From NCBI RefSeq assembly GCF_009727055.1, contig NC_052357.1, positions 5,808,187-5,872,186 on the forward strand: 64,000 nucleotides of DNA, written 5' to 3'. This DNA is from Benincasa hispida. Its lineage: Eukaryota > Streptophyta > Magnoliopsida > Cucurbitales > Cucurbitaceae. Of the stretch, positions 34,873 through 47,190 are shown in pieces. Within the stretch, counting starts at the first letter, position 1, and the number at the start of each line of letters is the position of its first letter. Below the pieces are notes generated by a model. That model saw only the letters and a list, made by a program, of their open reading frames with translations. It made no database searches and was not told the DNA's origin. The translations under genes and the position numbers were made by a program.

Positions 34873-35340
34873 CTGTGAATACAAAGTAAGATATGTAGTG
34901 ATTATAAAAATAAAAATAAAAAATAAAAAAAAAATGTGAGAAACCAATCAATTTAAATTCAAATTATCTTAGGAAAATAGTAGGTTCAGCTGATGAGCCA
35001 TATTGAATAAGAAAGCTAATTCATTCTAAAGTCTTGAAGAGTTTGGAGAAATTGGCATTGTTACACGGTCCCTTTCAAACCACTTTCTCATTTTGGTATT
35101 CTTTCTAAGTAACTTATGGTATCAAAGAGAATACGGGGAACATAATGAAAAAATATCTCACACATAAGAAACGTCCATAAAAGAATTATGTCTGCAAGGT
35201 TGAGATAGTTTAAAAAGGATGAGAGAGCTACCTACTAGTTCTAACTACAATGAAGTTTCTAAGAGAGGAAAAAGCAAGAGCAGGATGAAGAATATGCATA
35301 TAAGATCTAGGAAGATAAATTTAGAAACAAACAATAAAAT
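34873..35340. other. AT-rich non-coding stretch
   Basis: No coding, RNA or transposon signature was recognised. If the exon at 34,777-34,872 is real, this would be intron. Confidence 0.4.
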
Positions 35341-36061
35341 TGTTGGGTTATACTGTCTTGTGTAGGCCCAACTAATCAAGATCAATCCTGAGTTGGTGAA
35401 GAAATGGCTGAGAAAAGTTCTGTTTCTTCGGGTAAAGCTCTCTTTGTTTTTCTCTCTTATTCGAGAAGCACTGTTAATTCCTCGATGTGTATATACTCAT
35501 TACTCGATGAGTTTCTACTCGTTACTCGATGGATTTTTTTCTTCTTTCCTCGACGTGTATATACTCATTACTCGATCCTACTCGATGAGTATTAATCCTT
35601 TCTCGATGCAACTCAATGAGAGAAATTCTTGACTCAATGTTACTCAATGAGAGACATTCGTGACTCGATGCAACTTGATGAGAGAAATTATTTTACTCGT
35701 TGCAACTCGATACTCTGAAAACGTTGTTATTTGATTATAAGATCGTGTTTTCATTGATTTGCATAGAAACAGATGAAGACTGAAGAAGAAGAAGATAAAG
35801 AGAAGAAGAAGGAACACGCAAAGTTACATGATTCGGCCAATAGCCTACGCCCATGGGAAGATTATTTTCTTTCTTACTTGAAGATTTCTTACAGCAGTTA
35901 TAGTTTACAGGAAAAATAGAAAGTACGATGAATTCTCTTTTTTTTTTTTTTTTTTTTTTTGATCAGTGGTATTTATAACACATATCATCTGACCGTTACA
36001 AGATAAAGTTTGTTATGTGAACTAAATTAGTTGAAATGGTATTTAAGTCACTGTTCTTACA
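35341..36061 (+). mobile_element. Probable solo LTR with ACTCGATG motif cluster
   Basis: It begins TGTTGGGTTATACTGTC and ends TCACTGTTCTTACA, then runs into an A-run; the 5-mer before it is AAAAT, so a duplication is compatible but not provable. Between 35,475 and 35,715 the motif CTCGATG with A/T-rich spacers (ACTCGATGAG, CTCGATGCAACT) recurs at least ten times. GATTCGGCCAATAGCCTACGCCCATGG at 35,830-35,860 resembles the conserved R-region motif of some plant LTRs. A T-run of about 22 lies at 35,938-35,960. Short open frames at 35,393-35,632 are repeat-derived. Confidence 0.5.
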
Positions 36062-37389
36062 AAAAAATAAAAACCTCTAAACTTGAAATTAGAATCACAT
36101 AAAAACAATGAAAACCATCAGAAACTCATATATATATATATATATAGACACACATACATATAAAGGGCTAGCTTTTAGATTTTTTTAATCTATATAAACA
36201 TTAAATGATTACCTCAAACTTGTCATACTTGTGGCTCATGTTCCATAATTAAGAAGCTGCACAAAAGATTCAAACACAAAATTTCTAATAACCGACAATG
36301 ACATACAAAGTAATATATGGTCCAATAATCCCTTCTTTTCAAGATGTGACCAAATCCAAATAACATTACCAAAGCAAACAACATTCAAGACATATTGTAA
36401 TTACGTTCAAACAAATACAAAACTAGTTTTCATAAGGAATTTGTGGCGTGTATTGCCTCCACGAGACTTGACAAACATAATTTCCAAACATTTTATGGAA
36501 TGATAAGGAAAAACTTGAATGAGAATCGGACTATTGGACCTTTTTTTTTTTTTATCACACCATCTTATTAAATAAGATTTACAACATCCAATTTGAGTAC
36601 CATAAGATCCTTAAAACTTTGAATGTCCACTTTAATTCATATATGTATCCACGTTATATCTAGTTTCCATGGGCAATGACACACTCACAACACATATAAT
36701 TCATATATGTATTTAGATACCCAACAATCAAAACGTATCCCAATCATAACATCACATTTTCAGCATATTTAAGTATCTAGAATACAAAACAATCTCAAGA
36801 AAATAAGGCATCTAAATCATAAGTAAAGTTATAATACACAAAAAGCACACAACATGCTATCAATCAACAAACAAACTCTCAAGTAGAATTCCACTTACTT
36901 AACATGTATTAAAATACTTCTAATCTATTTGAAAGACATCCAAAACCACGTTGAACCTCAAATAGAACATTTCAAATTATGTCTAAACTACACACAAAAA
37001 ATACTCAAGTTTTTTAAACTAAATTACAACACCTAAATTAAAGTCGAACAAATCTAAATAGGGCTATAACGGCTATTTGAAAGACGTTGAACGAATAGCC
37101 CCTAATATTAGAGCTAGACTTTAAGAACCGTAATCTAGTTCGAAAAGGAAATTAGAGTATTCTTACCCATAAAAACTTACCTAATCGACTCGTAATCTTG
37201 TTGGTTGGTGTCTGAATTTGCTTCCTTTTCTTTTTCTTTATCTTATTTTTTCCTATTCCTTTAAAGAGAAAATTCCCAAAATAAAAGGAAACAAAATAAA
37301 ATTTAGGATTTGGTTTCAAAATTTGATTGGAAGGTGAAAATGGGGAATGAGTGAAACAAAAAATGAAGATGAAAAAATTGTTAGGATTC
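36062..37389. other. AT-rich intergenic DNA
   Basis: Contains a TA-repeat (36,130-36,147) and two T-runs, but no recognisable gene. The minus-strand frame at 37,152-37,391 is Phe/Lys/Asn-rich and shows no family motif. Confidence 0.5.
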
Positions 37390-37526
37390 AAAAGAGAGTG
37401 TTGCCTACAATGTCAGTTAAATCGACATTAAAGATCCGCTTTTTTTTTTTTTTTAAGAAATCGACATTGTACATCCGTTTTTAGTTTTTTTTTCAACCGA
37501 TATCAAACCCCAGATTTTTTGTAGTG
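37390..37526 (+). mobile_element. Right terminus of a CACTA-type transposon
   Basis: The sequence ends in AGATTTTTTGTAGTG (to 37,526), the reverse of a CACTACAAAAAATC terminal repeat. Just inside are subterminal motifs in both orientations: AATCGACATTAAAGATCCG, ATCGACATTGTACATCCG, CAACCGATAT. The same TCGACATTAAAG motif appears at about 1,250. A matching left end was not identified in this window, so the extent is unknown and only the end is annotated. Confidence 0.55.
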
Positions 37527-38028
37527 CTTCCCCTCAGATCTTATCGCTTTCATGCAAAAGGGTTTTTTATGTATTTATTTCTATCATTTGATATTTTCTA
37601 GAAAGATATCACATTTTTAGGAAAGAAGAAACTTAATTGAGCATTTGGACAGCACTGGGAACAAACATGAATGGTTAGAAGAAGGAATGAGTGGTGAATT
37701 GAGCATTTGGACACCCTTCCTCTCTCTTAATTGATTTTCATGATGGAGCCCTAAAGAAGATGAAGATCTTCTTGGGGATGTTTGTTTCAAGAGTTGGGAT
37801 TGGATGGGTTAAGCATCTGAAGCCCAACTTTTGCTTGGGGCAAGGATCTAGGAAGTTTGGCTTCCTACACCCTTTTCCCATGAGTTTGAATAGCGGATTC
37901 TCTTTTTTCTTTTTCTTTTTCTTTTTCTTTTTTTCTAATTTAAATTAGAAAATTCGTCAGCCAACTTTCGAACACCACCTCCAGTGACTGTCGTTGGCCA
38001 ACTTCAATCGCAACCTCCAACAACCGTA
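37527..38028. other. Intergenic stretch, no gene supported
   Basis: AT-rich with a polypyrimidine block (TTTTCTTTTTCTTTT) near 37,905-37,940. CCACCTCCA and CAACCTCCAACAACC segments at 37,965-38,025 resume after the nested LTR as CCAACCACCAACTCC at 39,890. The open frame at 37,760-37,948 has no recognisable content. Confidence 0.4.
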
Positions 38029-39873
38029 TGTAGGATTGTATCAACAACAGTGGAAGCAACAAGGATCATTAAGCACTCTAATTCATTAATTTTGGCAAAA
38101 TATAAAACATGTTCTTGCAGAAACAAGTGAGTTTCATGACATACCTTTGTAGAACTTCTTCAAAGCTCGATCTTCAGCTGCAATCTTCTCCAAATCTCGT
38201 TGCAGACCACCTCAAGATCTCTCCACTATTCTCTTGGTGCTCTAGATTGAGTTGTGGGACTCAAAACAAACTTGAATCAAAGGATTTTTTAGAAGTGCTC
38301 ACAACAGCAATCCGGTTGAAGAACACCTTCTTCACCACGAATTTTCAGCAAAATTCTATCGATTGCATGCCTCAATATCACTCCAATCTCTTCAATATAT
38401 TGCAGACCATCATTCAAGGAAGATAGCTGCATGAGGTGCAGCTCATGCTTGGAGTAATTGAAGGCAAATGAATGGATTTTGTGTGAGCAACTAATGAAGG
38501 TGATTAATGGAATAACCAAAAATTCCATTTATGTGTTTTTCTTTTTTTCTAACTTTTCAAATTGATTTCAAAAATAAATTTCATTTATGAAATTGGAAAA
38601 ATTATTAATTTTATGAAATTAATTTCAATAAATTTATTTTTCTAATAAAATTAATAAATAATTATTCAAACAATTTAAATAATTCTAATTAATTTAATAT
38701 CAAATATTAAATTAATTTTTACAAAAATCCACCTTCATATATTTAAATCATATTTAAATAGTAATTATCCTATTCCGTTTAATTCTAAAATTAAACACAT
38801 AATTAGATATCATATAATTACAAATTCTCTTAATGCTAATTTGAACGTTTCAAACTTATCACGCAGCTAGTAAGGGACCTCACGGACCTACAGATCATGG
38901 GCTCCAACGATTTGAGATTAATTGGCTAAACTCATTAGACCAAATTAACCCTCATTCGTTAACTAATAGATCACTCCACTAAATTTCATCCCATAGTTGC
39001 ACTCCCCTCGCTATAGATATATTATGTCCACATGATTTAACAATAATTAGTAAATCGACCCTTCACAGGTTGTTCGTAATAACAGTTGGGTCAAATATCT
39101 GTTTTACCCTCAAGATTACTTCTTGTTCCTCAAGTTCCTAGATCCAATCACTAAACTAAAACTCTCTCAGTCGGTAAGAGGGTGGGGCCCCTTGTTCAAG
39201 CCCTAGATTCAGTACTTGATAGAACAACCTTTCGCCTATCCCTAAATCGGATAGGTGTGAATTCCATCTTGCACCTTATGTCCCCAGCTATCTATTCAGT
39301 TTTACACTTGAAATGGAAAGCTTATTGAGCCGGTGCTATTGAGCCAACCCTCACCTATGCAAATCTAAGGATAATCTCAAAGAAACAGGAGTTAATAGTC
39401 AGTTTAGGATTAAGATCGAGTTACCTAAGTCATTTAAGTGAAATAGTCAGTCTTATACAGTACACGATGTTATAAAGTAAGAGTGACTTATTTCTTGGTC
39501 CGATCTTATACAAACTCATTACATAGGACGCCCCCACTCCTCATGTCATAACATGTATGAATTAGGATCTCTTCGTATGTAGCACTTTAGAACTTTTTGT
39601 AACAACTACAGAGTAGGCCGCATCCAATAGTGTTACCAGAATAAGATACCCAACCTTATCCATGTACTATAAATCATTTTGACTATTTACTCGAACTCGA
39701 TCCACTTTTATGTCTCCACATAAAGTTCAAGTGCTCATGTAATAGTCATGGGTTTTAGTTTATTGGATTTAGACTTTCATGTATACAATTTATAAAATCA
39801 ATAACAAATTTATTGACTACAGAAAATGTTTATCATTTTACAAACTGCAAGTTTTAGGACATAAAACCCAACG
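38029..39873 (-). mobile_element. Copia-type LTR, probable solo, TSD CCGTA/CCGTC
   Basis: 1,845 bp from TGTAGGATTGTATC to ATAAAACCCAACG (the last A is mutated to G). The flanking CCGTA (38,024-38,028) and CCGTC (39,874-39,878) agree at 4 of 5 bases. It is the closest relative of the copy at 1,881-3,752: both share CTCATGCTTGGAGTAATTGA-type sequence, AATTCCAT, and GGACCTACAGATCATGGGCT. In reverse it carries all superfamily landmarks, and no internal genes. The flanks are continuous ACCTCCA/CCAACC-rich DNA. Confidence 0.75.
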
Positions 39874-42800
39874 CCGTCATCGGTCAATCTCCAACCACCA
39901 ACTCCAGCGACCCATCCGGCGAACTTTTTTTTTTAAAAGTCATTAAAAAATGGTCCTTAGTGTAATTACAATAATACTTTTTAAAATACTTTCTCTTTCT
40001 TCTAATCATTTTTTTTTTTTGGAGTTTTTTTAATTATTATTATTATTAGATTATATTTTTAAATTCCCTCTCTTCCCTTCTTTATTTAAAATTAATGTTT
40101 CCTTCATTTTAGGAGATTTCATTTATTTTCTATTTTTACTAGTTGAAAACTAATCACCTATTCATTGAGATCTCAAGCATATGTCGAATAGTATAATGAA
40201 AAATGTAAATATACATCGCATATACCATTGTTTAATTTTTGGCGCATTTAGAAATATACTAAAAAATGGAAATATACATCAAATATATTGTTCGATATAT
40301 AAGACAATATAGTATACAAATTGTATTATTCATGCACTTATCAAATAAAGAGTGTTATATATATATATATATCAAATATACCTTATTTTATTCTTCAAAG
40401 CTTCTCGTTGATTCTTGTTTTCATTTATGAGGGCAACAATTTTCAAATTGTTGGAGATATTTTCCTTATTTATATAGGTTCTAAAAAGAAAACTTTTTTG
40501 CAAAGTTCATAACCACAGGAAACTTCCTTTACATGCTTAGAGCTAAAAAAAGTAAATTGTGTCATATTTGTGTGTAAAAGAATAGTTCATTAGATTGCAA
40601 TTGTATAATTAGGTACATTTATTTAGGCTATATGTATAAAAAGCCCTAATTTAATTTAATATTTTCATTTTTTTTTTTTTTTTGTTGATCAATATAACTA
40701 GTTCGAAGATTTAGAATTATTTTTTAAACATAAAGGATTGAAATGTTGGTAACAACTTAGCGCCAAATAAAAATTAAAACTCAAACTTTATGATTTTTTT
40801 TCCACAAATGTAATTTGATAAAAAATATATATATATAATTTTTCAACAATTGAATTTAAGACTTATATTAGTTTATTTTATATTGAAGTTAGCATGTTAT
40901 GGTAAAAAAATCAATCATTTTCAAATTAGTTAAAGTGACAAAAATCTGAAGTTTTATCTCAAAACCTTGTAAAATCAAAATACCAAATTACTAAAACAAT
41001 AAATTAAATGAAACTATAAAAAATTTAGTCACATTTCTATTTTTTAAAAAAAACAAATATTCTTCTAAATTTGTTAGTTTATTTTAAACTTAACTATATT
41101 AAAATAATTAAGATGACAAGTTTGAATTATCTAAAATCTAACCATTGATTAAATATAAGAAAATATTTCACAATAATCAAGATTTATAAATCTGCACTTC
41201 ATTCTCAGACTTCCTAAACCTGCACTCCAAACACAGGCTTCTTAAACCCAGACTTTTAAAACCTGCACTCTAAACACGAGTTTCTTAAACTTATGCTACC
41301 TAAACCTCCTAACTTAACCTCCAGGCTTAACATTCCCAAGCTTAAAATTTCAAACCTGCACACCAAACGCCCCCATTGAGTTCAAAATTGTCAATGAACC
41401 TAACTTATTTAAATGCTCCCAACATTAAAATCATTATATTATTTATCAATTTTAACAAAAGGGATTAGGTTTACATTTTATAAAATTAAACTTATTAAAT
41501 TTTGAAGTTGTCAAATTATAATTATAATTATGCGACTTTTGAAATTAAACTCCAAAACTTAGAAATTAAAAAAAAAAAATAAAACCTATTTTTGCAACCT
41601 TTTAAGAAATTTAATTTTAGCTCAATTAGAAGTTAATATGAGGCCTTAATTTTCCAAATTATAGTCTAAATTTGGTAATGCGGGACATTACTATATTTTT
41701 CTTCAAATATTCTCAATTTTCTTCATTAAATCTAATGTCTACTTAAAATTAAAATCTCCATAAACGCTATTAATATTTTCCTAATTTAACATTAATTTAC
41801 CAAATACTGGAACAAGTTTTCCCGAGGTTAAAAATAAATTTTACTAAGTGTGGTTAATATTTTTCTAATTGGTAACTAATTATTAAATACCTCAACTAAC
41901 TTTTTTATTAATTGTTTTTTAATGACAATTCATACAAGTTACATATTAATGATACTAAAAAGCAGAAAGTCTAAAACTCTAAAAATAAAAAAAGATTTTG
42001 TATCCCGCTAAAAGTGAATTTTTTATTTTACAATTTAATGACTCAACTATCATTATTTAATGAATGTTAATTATAGTCATTAATTATTGACACAAGAAAA
42101 TTATCATTAGCAATTAAAAAATGCGAAATTTTCCATTTTTTTCGGCAAAAAAAACGCGCATTTTTCATTTTTCTACGACTCTATTTCACAATCATTAATT
42201 TGTGACATAAAAAATGTCATGAATTTCAAAAAAATTGGAAAATTCCATTTTTTTTCCACCAAAAACGTGTGAAATAACTTTTTATGATTGTTTTTTCACT
42301 CTCCCCTCTATATGTATTATTGTGCATGTGTTATTGATTGTATATTTTGTTGTAGTGATTAAATTTGTTTTGACAAAAAAGATAATAATAAAACGAAAGT
42401 AACCATTAACCTTGAGTCTTGACTCATAAATACATGAGTTCGTAATATACATCACATCTTTATATAGGAATATATTGAATATATTAAGGTAAGATATACA
42501 ACTCACATAATAACTAGTGACATGTTTAATCACATGCTTATTATATTGGATACAATATGATAAACATGTGACTAATTATGTGATTAAACATGCTTATTAC
42601 CTTGAATACAATGAAAATCAGTTTCTTACTTTGTTAATTAATTAAGTTAATATAGTAATAAAAGAGCACTCTTAAGAAATATTTATACATAAATAACACT
42701 CACTTCGCATACTACGCACATGAAAATATTCTTTATAAATATACTCTTAATATCTTAATTTCCCAGTAACATCAAAATCGATACTATTATTTAAATTATA

Positions 42801-43488
42801 CGTTTTCTTCAATACACAACAAATAGTCTAGGCTAAAAAAAAATGGAATCTAAAATCGAGAATATAACAATATAGTTTATATCTTTAAAGTGAAGGCATC
42901 ATATAATTTGATTGAAAGCAATAGAATAGAATATATCACACACACAATAATTGTATCATTATATATTCCATTTTAACTTAAGCTCAAAGTCACAGAAATT
43001 TCTCTATATATATAAAATAAATAAATAAATATATATATATATATTCCATTTTAATCTTTTCTATTTTTTTTAATAGATTTTATAGAAGTAAAAGCAGCAA
43101 GTTGGAAAAGTACTATAAACGGAGAACCAGTGAACAAATTGGTGAGCTATTTATGGGGAGGAGGATCCCACTGTCACCAACCCTTTGGATCTCAAACTAC
43201 TATTTAAGTATTGCTTTGTGCGTCATCTTATTAGGTAAATCATTTTAAGTATCACAAAATATCAATCCCAATGAATAATTTATTTTAAAGTTCCAACTTT
43301 TCTACTTTCACTTTCTTTTCTTATATTAAATCAATTTCAATATAAATTTGAAATATAGACACGTATTATCTTCTCTTTAAAGTATTTAAAGAAAAAATAA
43401 ATTGTATCGTTTATGTTCTAGATAACTTCACGTCTTCACCTATTATTTAGATTGTTGACTTAAAAAATAATTTGAATGGCCTTTGTTC
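39874..43488. other. AT-rich intergenic DNA with transposon scraps
   Basis: No gene is supported. Visible items are a TA-repeat at 40,359-40,374 and a block at 41,195-41,385 where AAACCTGCACTC, AAACACAGGCTTCTTAAAC and CTAAACACGAGTTTC recur, closing with CACACCAAACGCCCCC, the kind of sequence found at the edge of small TIR transposons. At 42,120-42,275 there are two imperfect copies of ATTTTCCATTTTTTTC followed by ACCAAAAACG. A CACTA-like end, TTTTGTTGTAGTG, lies near 42,358. Homopolymer runs are frequent. Confidence 0.45.
42530..42571. repeat. Hairpin: 19-bp arms, GATA loop
   Basis: TCACATGCTTATTATATTG (42,530-42,548) pairs with CAATATGATAAACATGTGA (42,553-42,571): 17 of 19 positions match, with a 4-base loop. 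Parts of the arms recur just downstream (GATTAAACATGCTTATTACC, about 42,583-42,602), so this may be the centre of a small inverted-repeat transposon rather than an RNA structure. Confidence 0.7.
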
Positions 43489-43752
43489 GGTAACCATTTA
43501 GTTTTTTGTTTTTATTTTTGAAAATTTAAGCATGTAGATACTATTTTTACCTGCAAATTTCTTCATTTATTATCTACTTTTTATCTGATAGCAAAAACCA
43601 AACTAAAAAAGTAGTTTTTAAAAATTTGTTTTTGTTTTTTGAATTTGATTAAAAATTCAATCATTGTATTTAACAAATATACATTTTATAGAGGAAATAT
43701 ACTTAATTTAAAAAAAACACACACACAACAAATGAAATAATTATCAAAATGA
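43489..43752. repeat. MITE-like palindromic repeat, copy 1
   Basis: It runs from GGTAACCATTTAGTTTTTTG to AAATGAAATAATTATCAAAA. The arms GTTTTTATTTTTGAAAATT and the reversed AAAAACA-type end are inverted relative to each other. The centre has TTTATTATCTACTTTTTATC and AAAGTAGTTTTTAAAAA. Two relatives lie at 54,369-54,670 and 56,661-57,036. Confidence 0.55.
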
Positions 43753-45319
43753 ATCTAAATATTTGTCTACTTTAAAACGTGCAATTTTTTCTATACATTT
43801 GTAGCTTTCAATCCTCTTTTGATCTATAAATAATACAATATTAATTTTTTGAAAAAAAAAACAATCCTATGGAAGTTGCTTAAGAGAAATTATCCAAGGA
43901 GTTAATTTTTGATTAAATTATTATGAATTTGGAAAAGGGTTAGTATTATTATGCAAATCAAAAATAGAATTTATACATTTATCTCATAGAAGAATATTTT
44001 ATTTATTTTGAACAATTATAAATATAATAATTAAGTCTAAAATATTAGCAAATATAGTACATTTAAAAAAAATTGTAAATATAACAAAATTTAGATCCAA
44101 CTTTAAGAGTCTTTTCAGTGATTAATCAATATGAATGTATGAGTAATAGAGTATATTGCTAATAAGAATCTAATACTGATATATTTCGCTATTTGAAATT
44201 CTTAAAAAGTGTTGTCATACACTTAATTATTAATCTTAAAAGTATTCTCTATTTTATTTTTTTTACTCAATTTAATCATAGATTATTGTGAAACCATGGG
44301 GGGATTTAAGAAATAGTTTTTCTAAATATGATATTTTAAACAGACTTTTTAACCTGGTTTGAAAGTAAAAAGATTTTGAGCTTTTTATCTTTTTTTTTTT
44401 AATTTGATTATTTCTATAACATTAAAATAAAAACAAATTTCTGACATAGATTTGCACCTTATGCATATGATGAGGAGGAATCACGTAAAGTTGGGACCCA
44501 AAAAGCCTATTTCAATACAAATAAAACTTTTTTTTTTTTTTGGTTGCATACTAGAAGTGAATAAAAGATGCCTTTTTATGTTATATTTTATATATTTTTT
44601 ATTTCCTTTTTTTTTCCCAATATTAGGAAGCCAAAGTTAGAGAATCCAAGATGTAACCAAACACAACCTTATAACATTTTACATGTGAACTCTTAAGTCA
44701 AGATTGATGGGAATTTCGAATCACTTAAAAAGTCTTCTTTGACTTTTTTCTATTTCTATTTTTATTTTTATCAATACTTTTTTAATTTTATTATTATTAT
44801 CATTTTACCCTTTCTCAATTATTGCTTGATATGTTATGGTCTTCTGTCCTTTTCAGTTTGACAGGTATTTTTAATTATTTAAAATTAATGGGTTTTATTA
44901 GTGTCACACTCACCTACCAAAGAGTTGCTCACCCTCACTCACCTGATTTTTATGAATTTATTGCCTTTGCTTTTTTTGTTTTTAATTTAAAAAAATACTA
45001 AAAAATTTCATTTGCATTTATAATAAATATTTATCAACCTTTCTCCAAGCTGTCAGAACAAAAATGTCCAACTTCCTTATTCAAGAGGGTTGAAAAAGAA
45101 GTCTCACAAGGTCTAAAAGGTTGTTTGGAAGTTGTTCTAAAATTATATATTTCTTTTAAACAAATTCTAAATCTTATATTTATATAAGTAAAAGTTATTG
45201 TGCCCAACTGCTGAGTAATAAATAAGGTGCTTCTAGCAGATTTGTCAAATTAAGTTTAAAATATTATACTCGTAACTTAGTCTTATTATTTTTGTAAAAA
45301 TGGCAAAAGACAAACTCAA
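43753..45319. other. AT-rich intergenic DNA, nothing recognised
   Basis: Long A- and T-runs and no coding frames beyond a 62-codon chance frame at 44,452-44,640. No RNA gene or transposon terminus was recognised. Confidence 0.5.
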
Positions 45320-45470
45320 TCCGCGTGATACCCTCGATACACTTACCTGATATACTTGATACATTGCTGATAAACTATTGATAAATATTTGATTCACTTA
45401 ATACTATCGATATACACTTGATACCTTTGATACACTGCTGATAGATATACTCGATACTTGCAAATGTCCT
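45320..45470. repeat. GATACACTTGATAC-type short repeat cluster
   Basis: CTTGATAC, CTCGATAC, TTTGATACACT and CTGATA recur at 8-20 bp spacing. The motif is irregular, with no fixed period. It lies about 370 bp left of the Copia element. Confidence 0.5.
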
Positions 45471-45836
45471 CTCTATTTGTTTCTCTCTCTATATATCTTT
45501 CAGCCAACAAAATTTAGATGAGAAGTGGTGGCAGAAACAAATGATGCCTGGACAAATGGCTGAAGATGGTTGAAATTGACAAAATATTAAAGGGTTCTAA
45601 GTTTGATGGCAATAAATTATGTTTATGGCATTTAAGTAATTAAAGGTTGATGGAAATTTTGAAGATAGATCAATCTTCCACATTTTAGGGCACCCATCGT
45701 GAGAGATAAAAGAAGAAGAAAAAATTGACAGCTGCAACACACATTTTTAGAGATAGAGTGAAAGTTCTGCAATTTGAGAGATAAAATCCATGGGTCTAGG
45801 TTTTTTTCGATCAGTGGTCGACATCGCCAGTATCCT

Positions 45837-46127
45837 TGTTAGAGAAGAAATTAGAAATGGAAAAGGAAAAGCCAAGGTGGAGGAAGAAGGGATGAATCAC
45901 CAAGGTAGTTAAAATTTGTTTACCACTCACCAATCATATTGTGCCACTTGTAATATTCCTATTCCCTTTTGTATCATTACTATTGTAAGAATTAGGGCAA
46001 ACTTGTATAAAGCAATATGGTTGTAGCATTAAATTGTCATTGGAAACATAATACAAAAGAAAGGAAAAACAGAGGAAAGGGAAGTCCAAAGGGCGTATTT
46101 ATTCCCAACCAACTTCGATCTTCAACT
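45837..46127 (+). repeat. 5' LTR of the Copia element
   Basis: TGTTAGAGAAGAAATTAG to CGATCTTCAACT, 291 bp. It holds TTGTATAAAGCAATATGG, a plausible TATA-like promoter segment, and ends directly against the primer-binding site TGGTATCAGAGCC (46,128-46,140). Confidence 0.9.
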
Positions 46128-46140
46128 TGGTATCAGAGCC
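46128..46140 (+). other. Primer-binding site, tRNA-iMet type
   Basis: TGGTATCAGAGCC starts on the first base after the LTR and matches the initiator tRNA complement used by plant Copia elements. Confidence 0.92.
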
Positions 46141-46144
46141 AAAA

Positions 46145-47190
46145 ATGGTTGATGCCACCTTCACCGAAAACAACTCCTCCACCGGCCCAGTCAAGTTCAC
46201 CACACCGTCTCTCAATCAACTCCTGAATCAACTCACCACCACAAAGCTTGAACGAGGGAACTTCATGCTGTGGAAGACCCTTGCGTTGCCGATCTTCAGG
46301 AGCTACAAGCTCGAAGGTCACCTCTCCGGTCATATACCTTGCCCACCAATGTTTATTCCAACCACCTTTGAAATAACTTTTAAGTTCTCAAATGGCCAGC
46401 GATGACAGAGTGAGTTCATCAGAGGAACGATCACTCAACCCACAATATGAAGTTTGGCTTGCAATCGACCAACTCTTGCTAGGATGGTTTTACAACTCGA
46501 TGGCACCGGATGTGGTTGTTCAACTCATGGGATATGAAACTACCAAGGAATTGTGGCAGGCTATTCAAGAGCTTTTCGGAGTTCAATCAATAGCTGAAGA
46601 AGATTACTTAAGACATCTTTTCCAACAGACAAGAAAATGAGGCCAAAAGATGAGTGAGTACCTCAAATTGATGAAGTTGCACTCCGACAATCTTGCACAA
46701 GCCGGCAACCCTGTGTCGACAAGAGCCCTCATCTCACAAGTCCTTCTCGGTTTAAATGAAGAATACAACCCGGTGGTAGTAGGCATCCAAGGTAAACCAG
46801 GTATATCATGGCTAGATATGCAATCTAAGTTACTATCTTATGAAAAACGATTGGAGCATCAAAACTCTATCAAAATACATAGTTCTTTTACACAACAACC
46901 CTCTATTAATGTAGCAGTCAGCAGGAATCCAAATGGTGGTAAACCACACTTCAATCCTTCATACAATGGAAGTCAACAGCAGGGGAATAGCTCCAAAGGC
47001 AGTAACAACAGTCATAATCCATTTAATGGACAAAGAAGTGGTCTGGTCAAGGAAGAAGCCGCAACAATAACTCAAACAGACCAACATGTAAAGTGTGTGG
47101 GAAGTACGGTCACTCAGCCCTGGTATGTTATCATCATTATGACAAAGAATATTCACAGAGTACTGGACAAGGCAGAGGAAACCAAGGGTT
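46145..47190 (+). pseudogene. Copia gag with zinc knuckle, broken
   Basis: The ATG at 46,145, five bases after the primer-binding site, starts MVDATFTENNSS. The N-terminal part has NFMLWKTLALPIFRSYKLEGH (capsid domain start). A frameshift near 46,385 is followed by VWLAIDQLLLGWFYNSM and ELWQAIQELFG (UBN2/Retrotran_gag). A TGA stop lies at 46,638. The frame from 46,650 runs MSEYLKLMKLHSDNLA, then ALISQVLLGLNEEYNPVV, then a Gln/Asn/Ser-rich linker. A further frameshift near 47,060-47,090 precedes the zinc knuckle CKVCGKYGHSALVC (CX2CX4HX4C). Gag would form the cytoplasmic particle. At least three breaks inactivate it. Confidence 0.85.
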
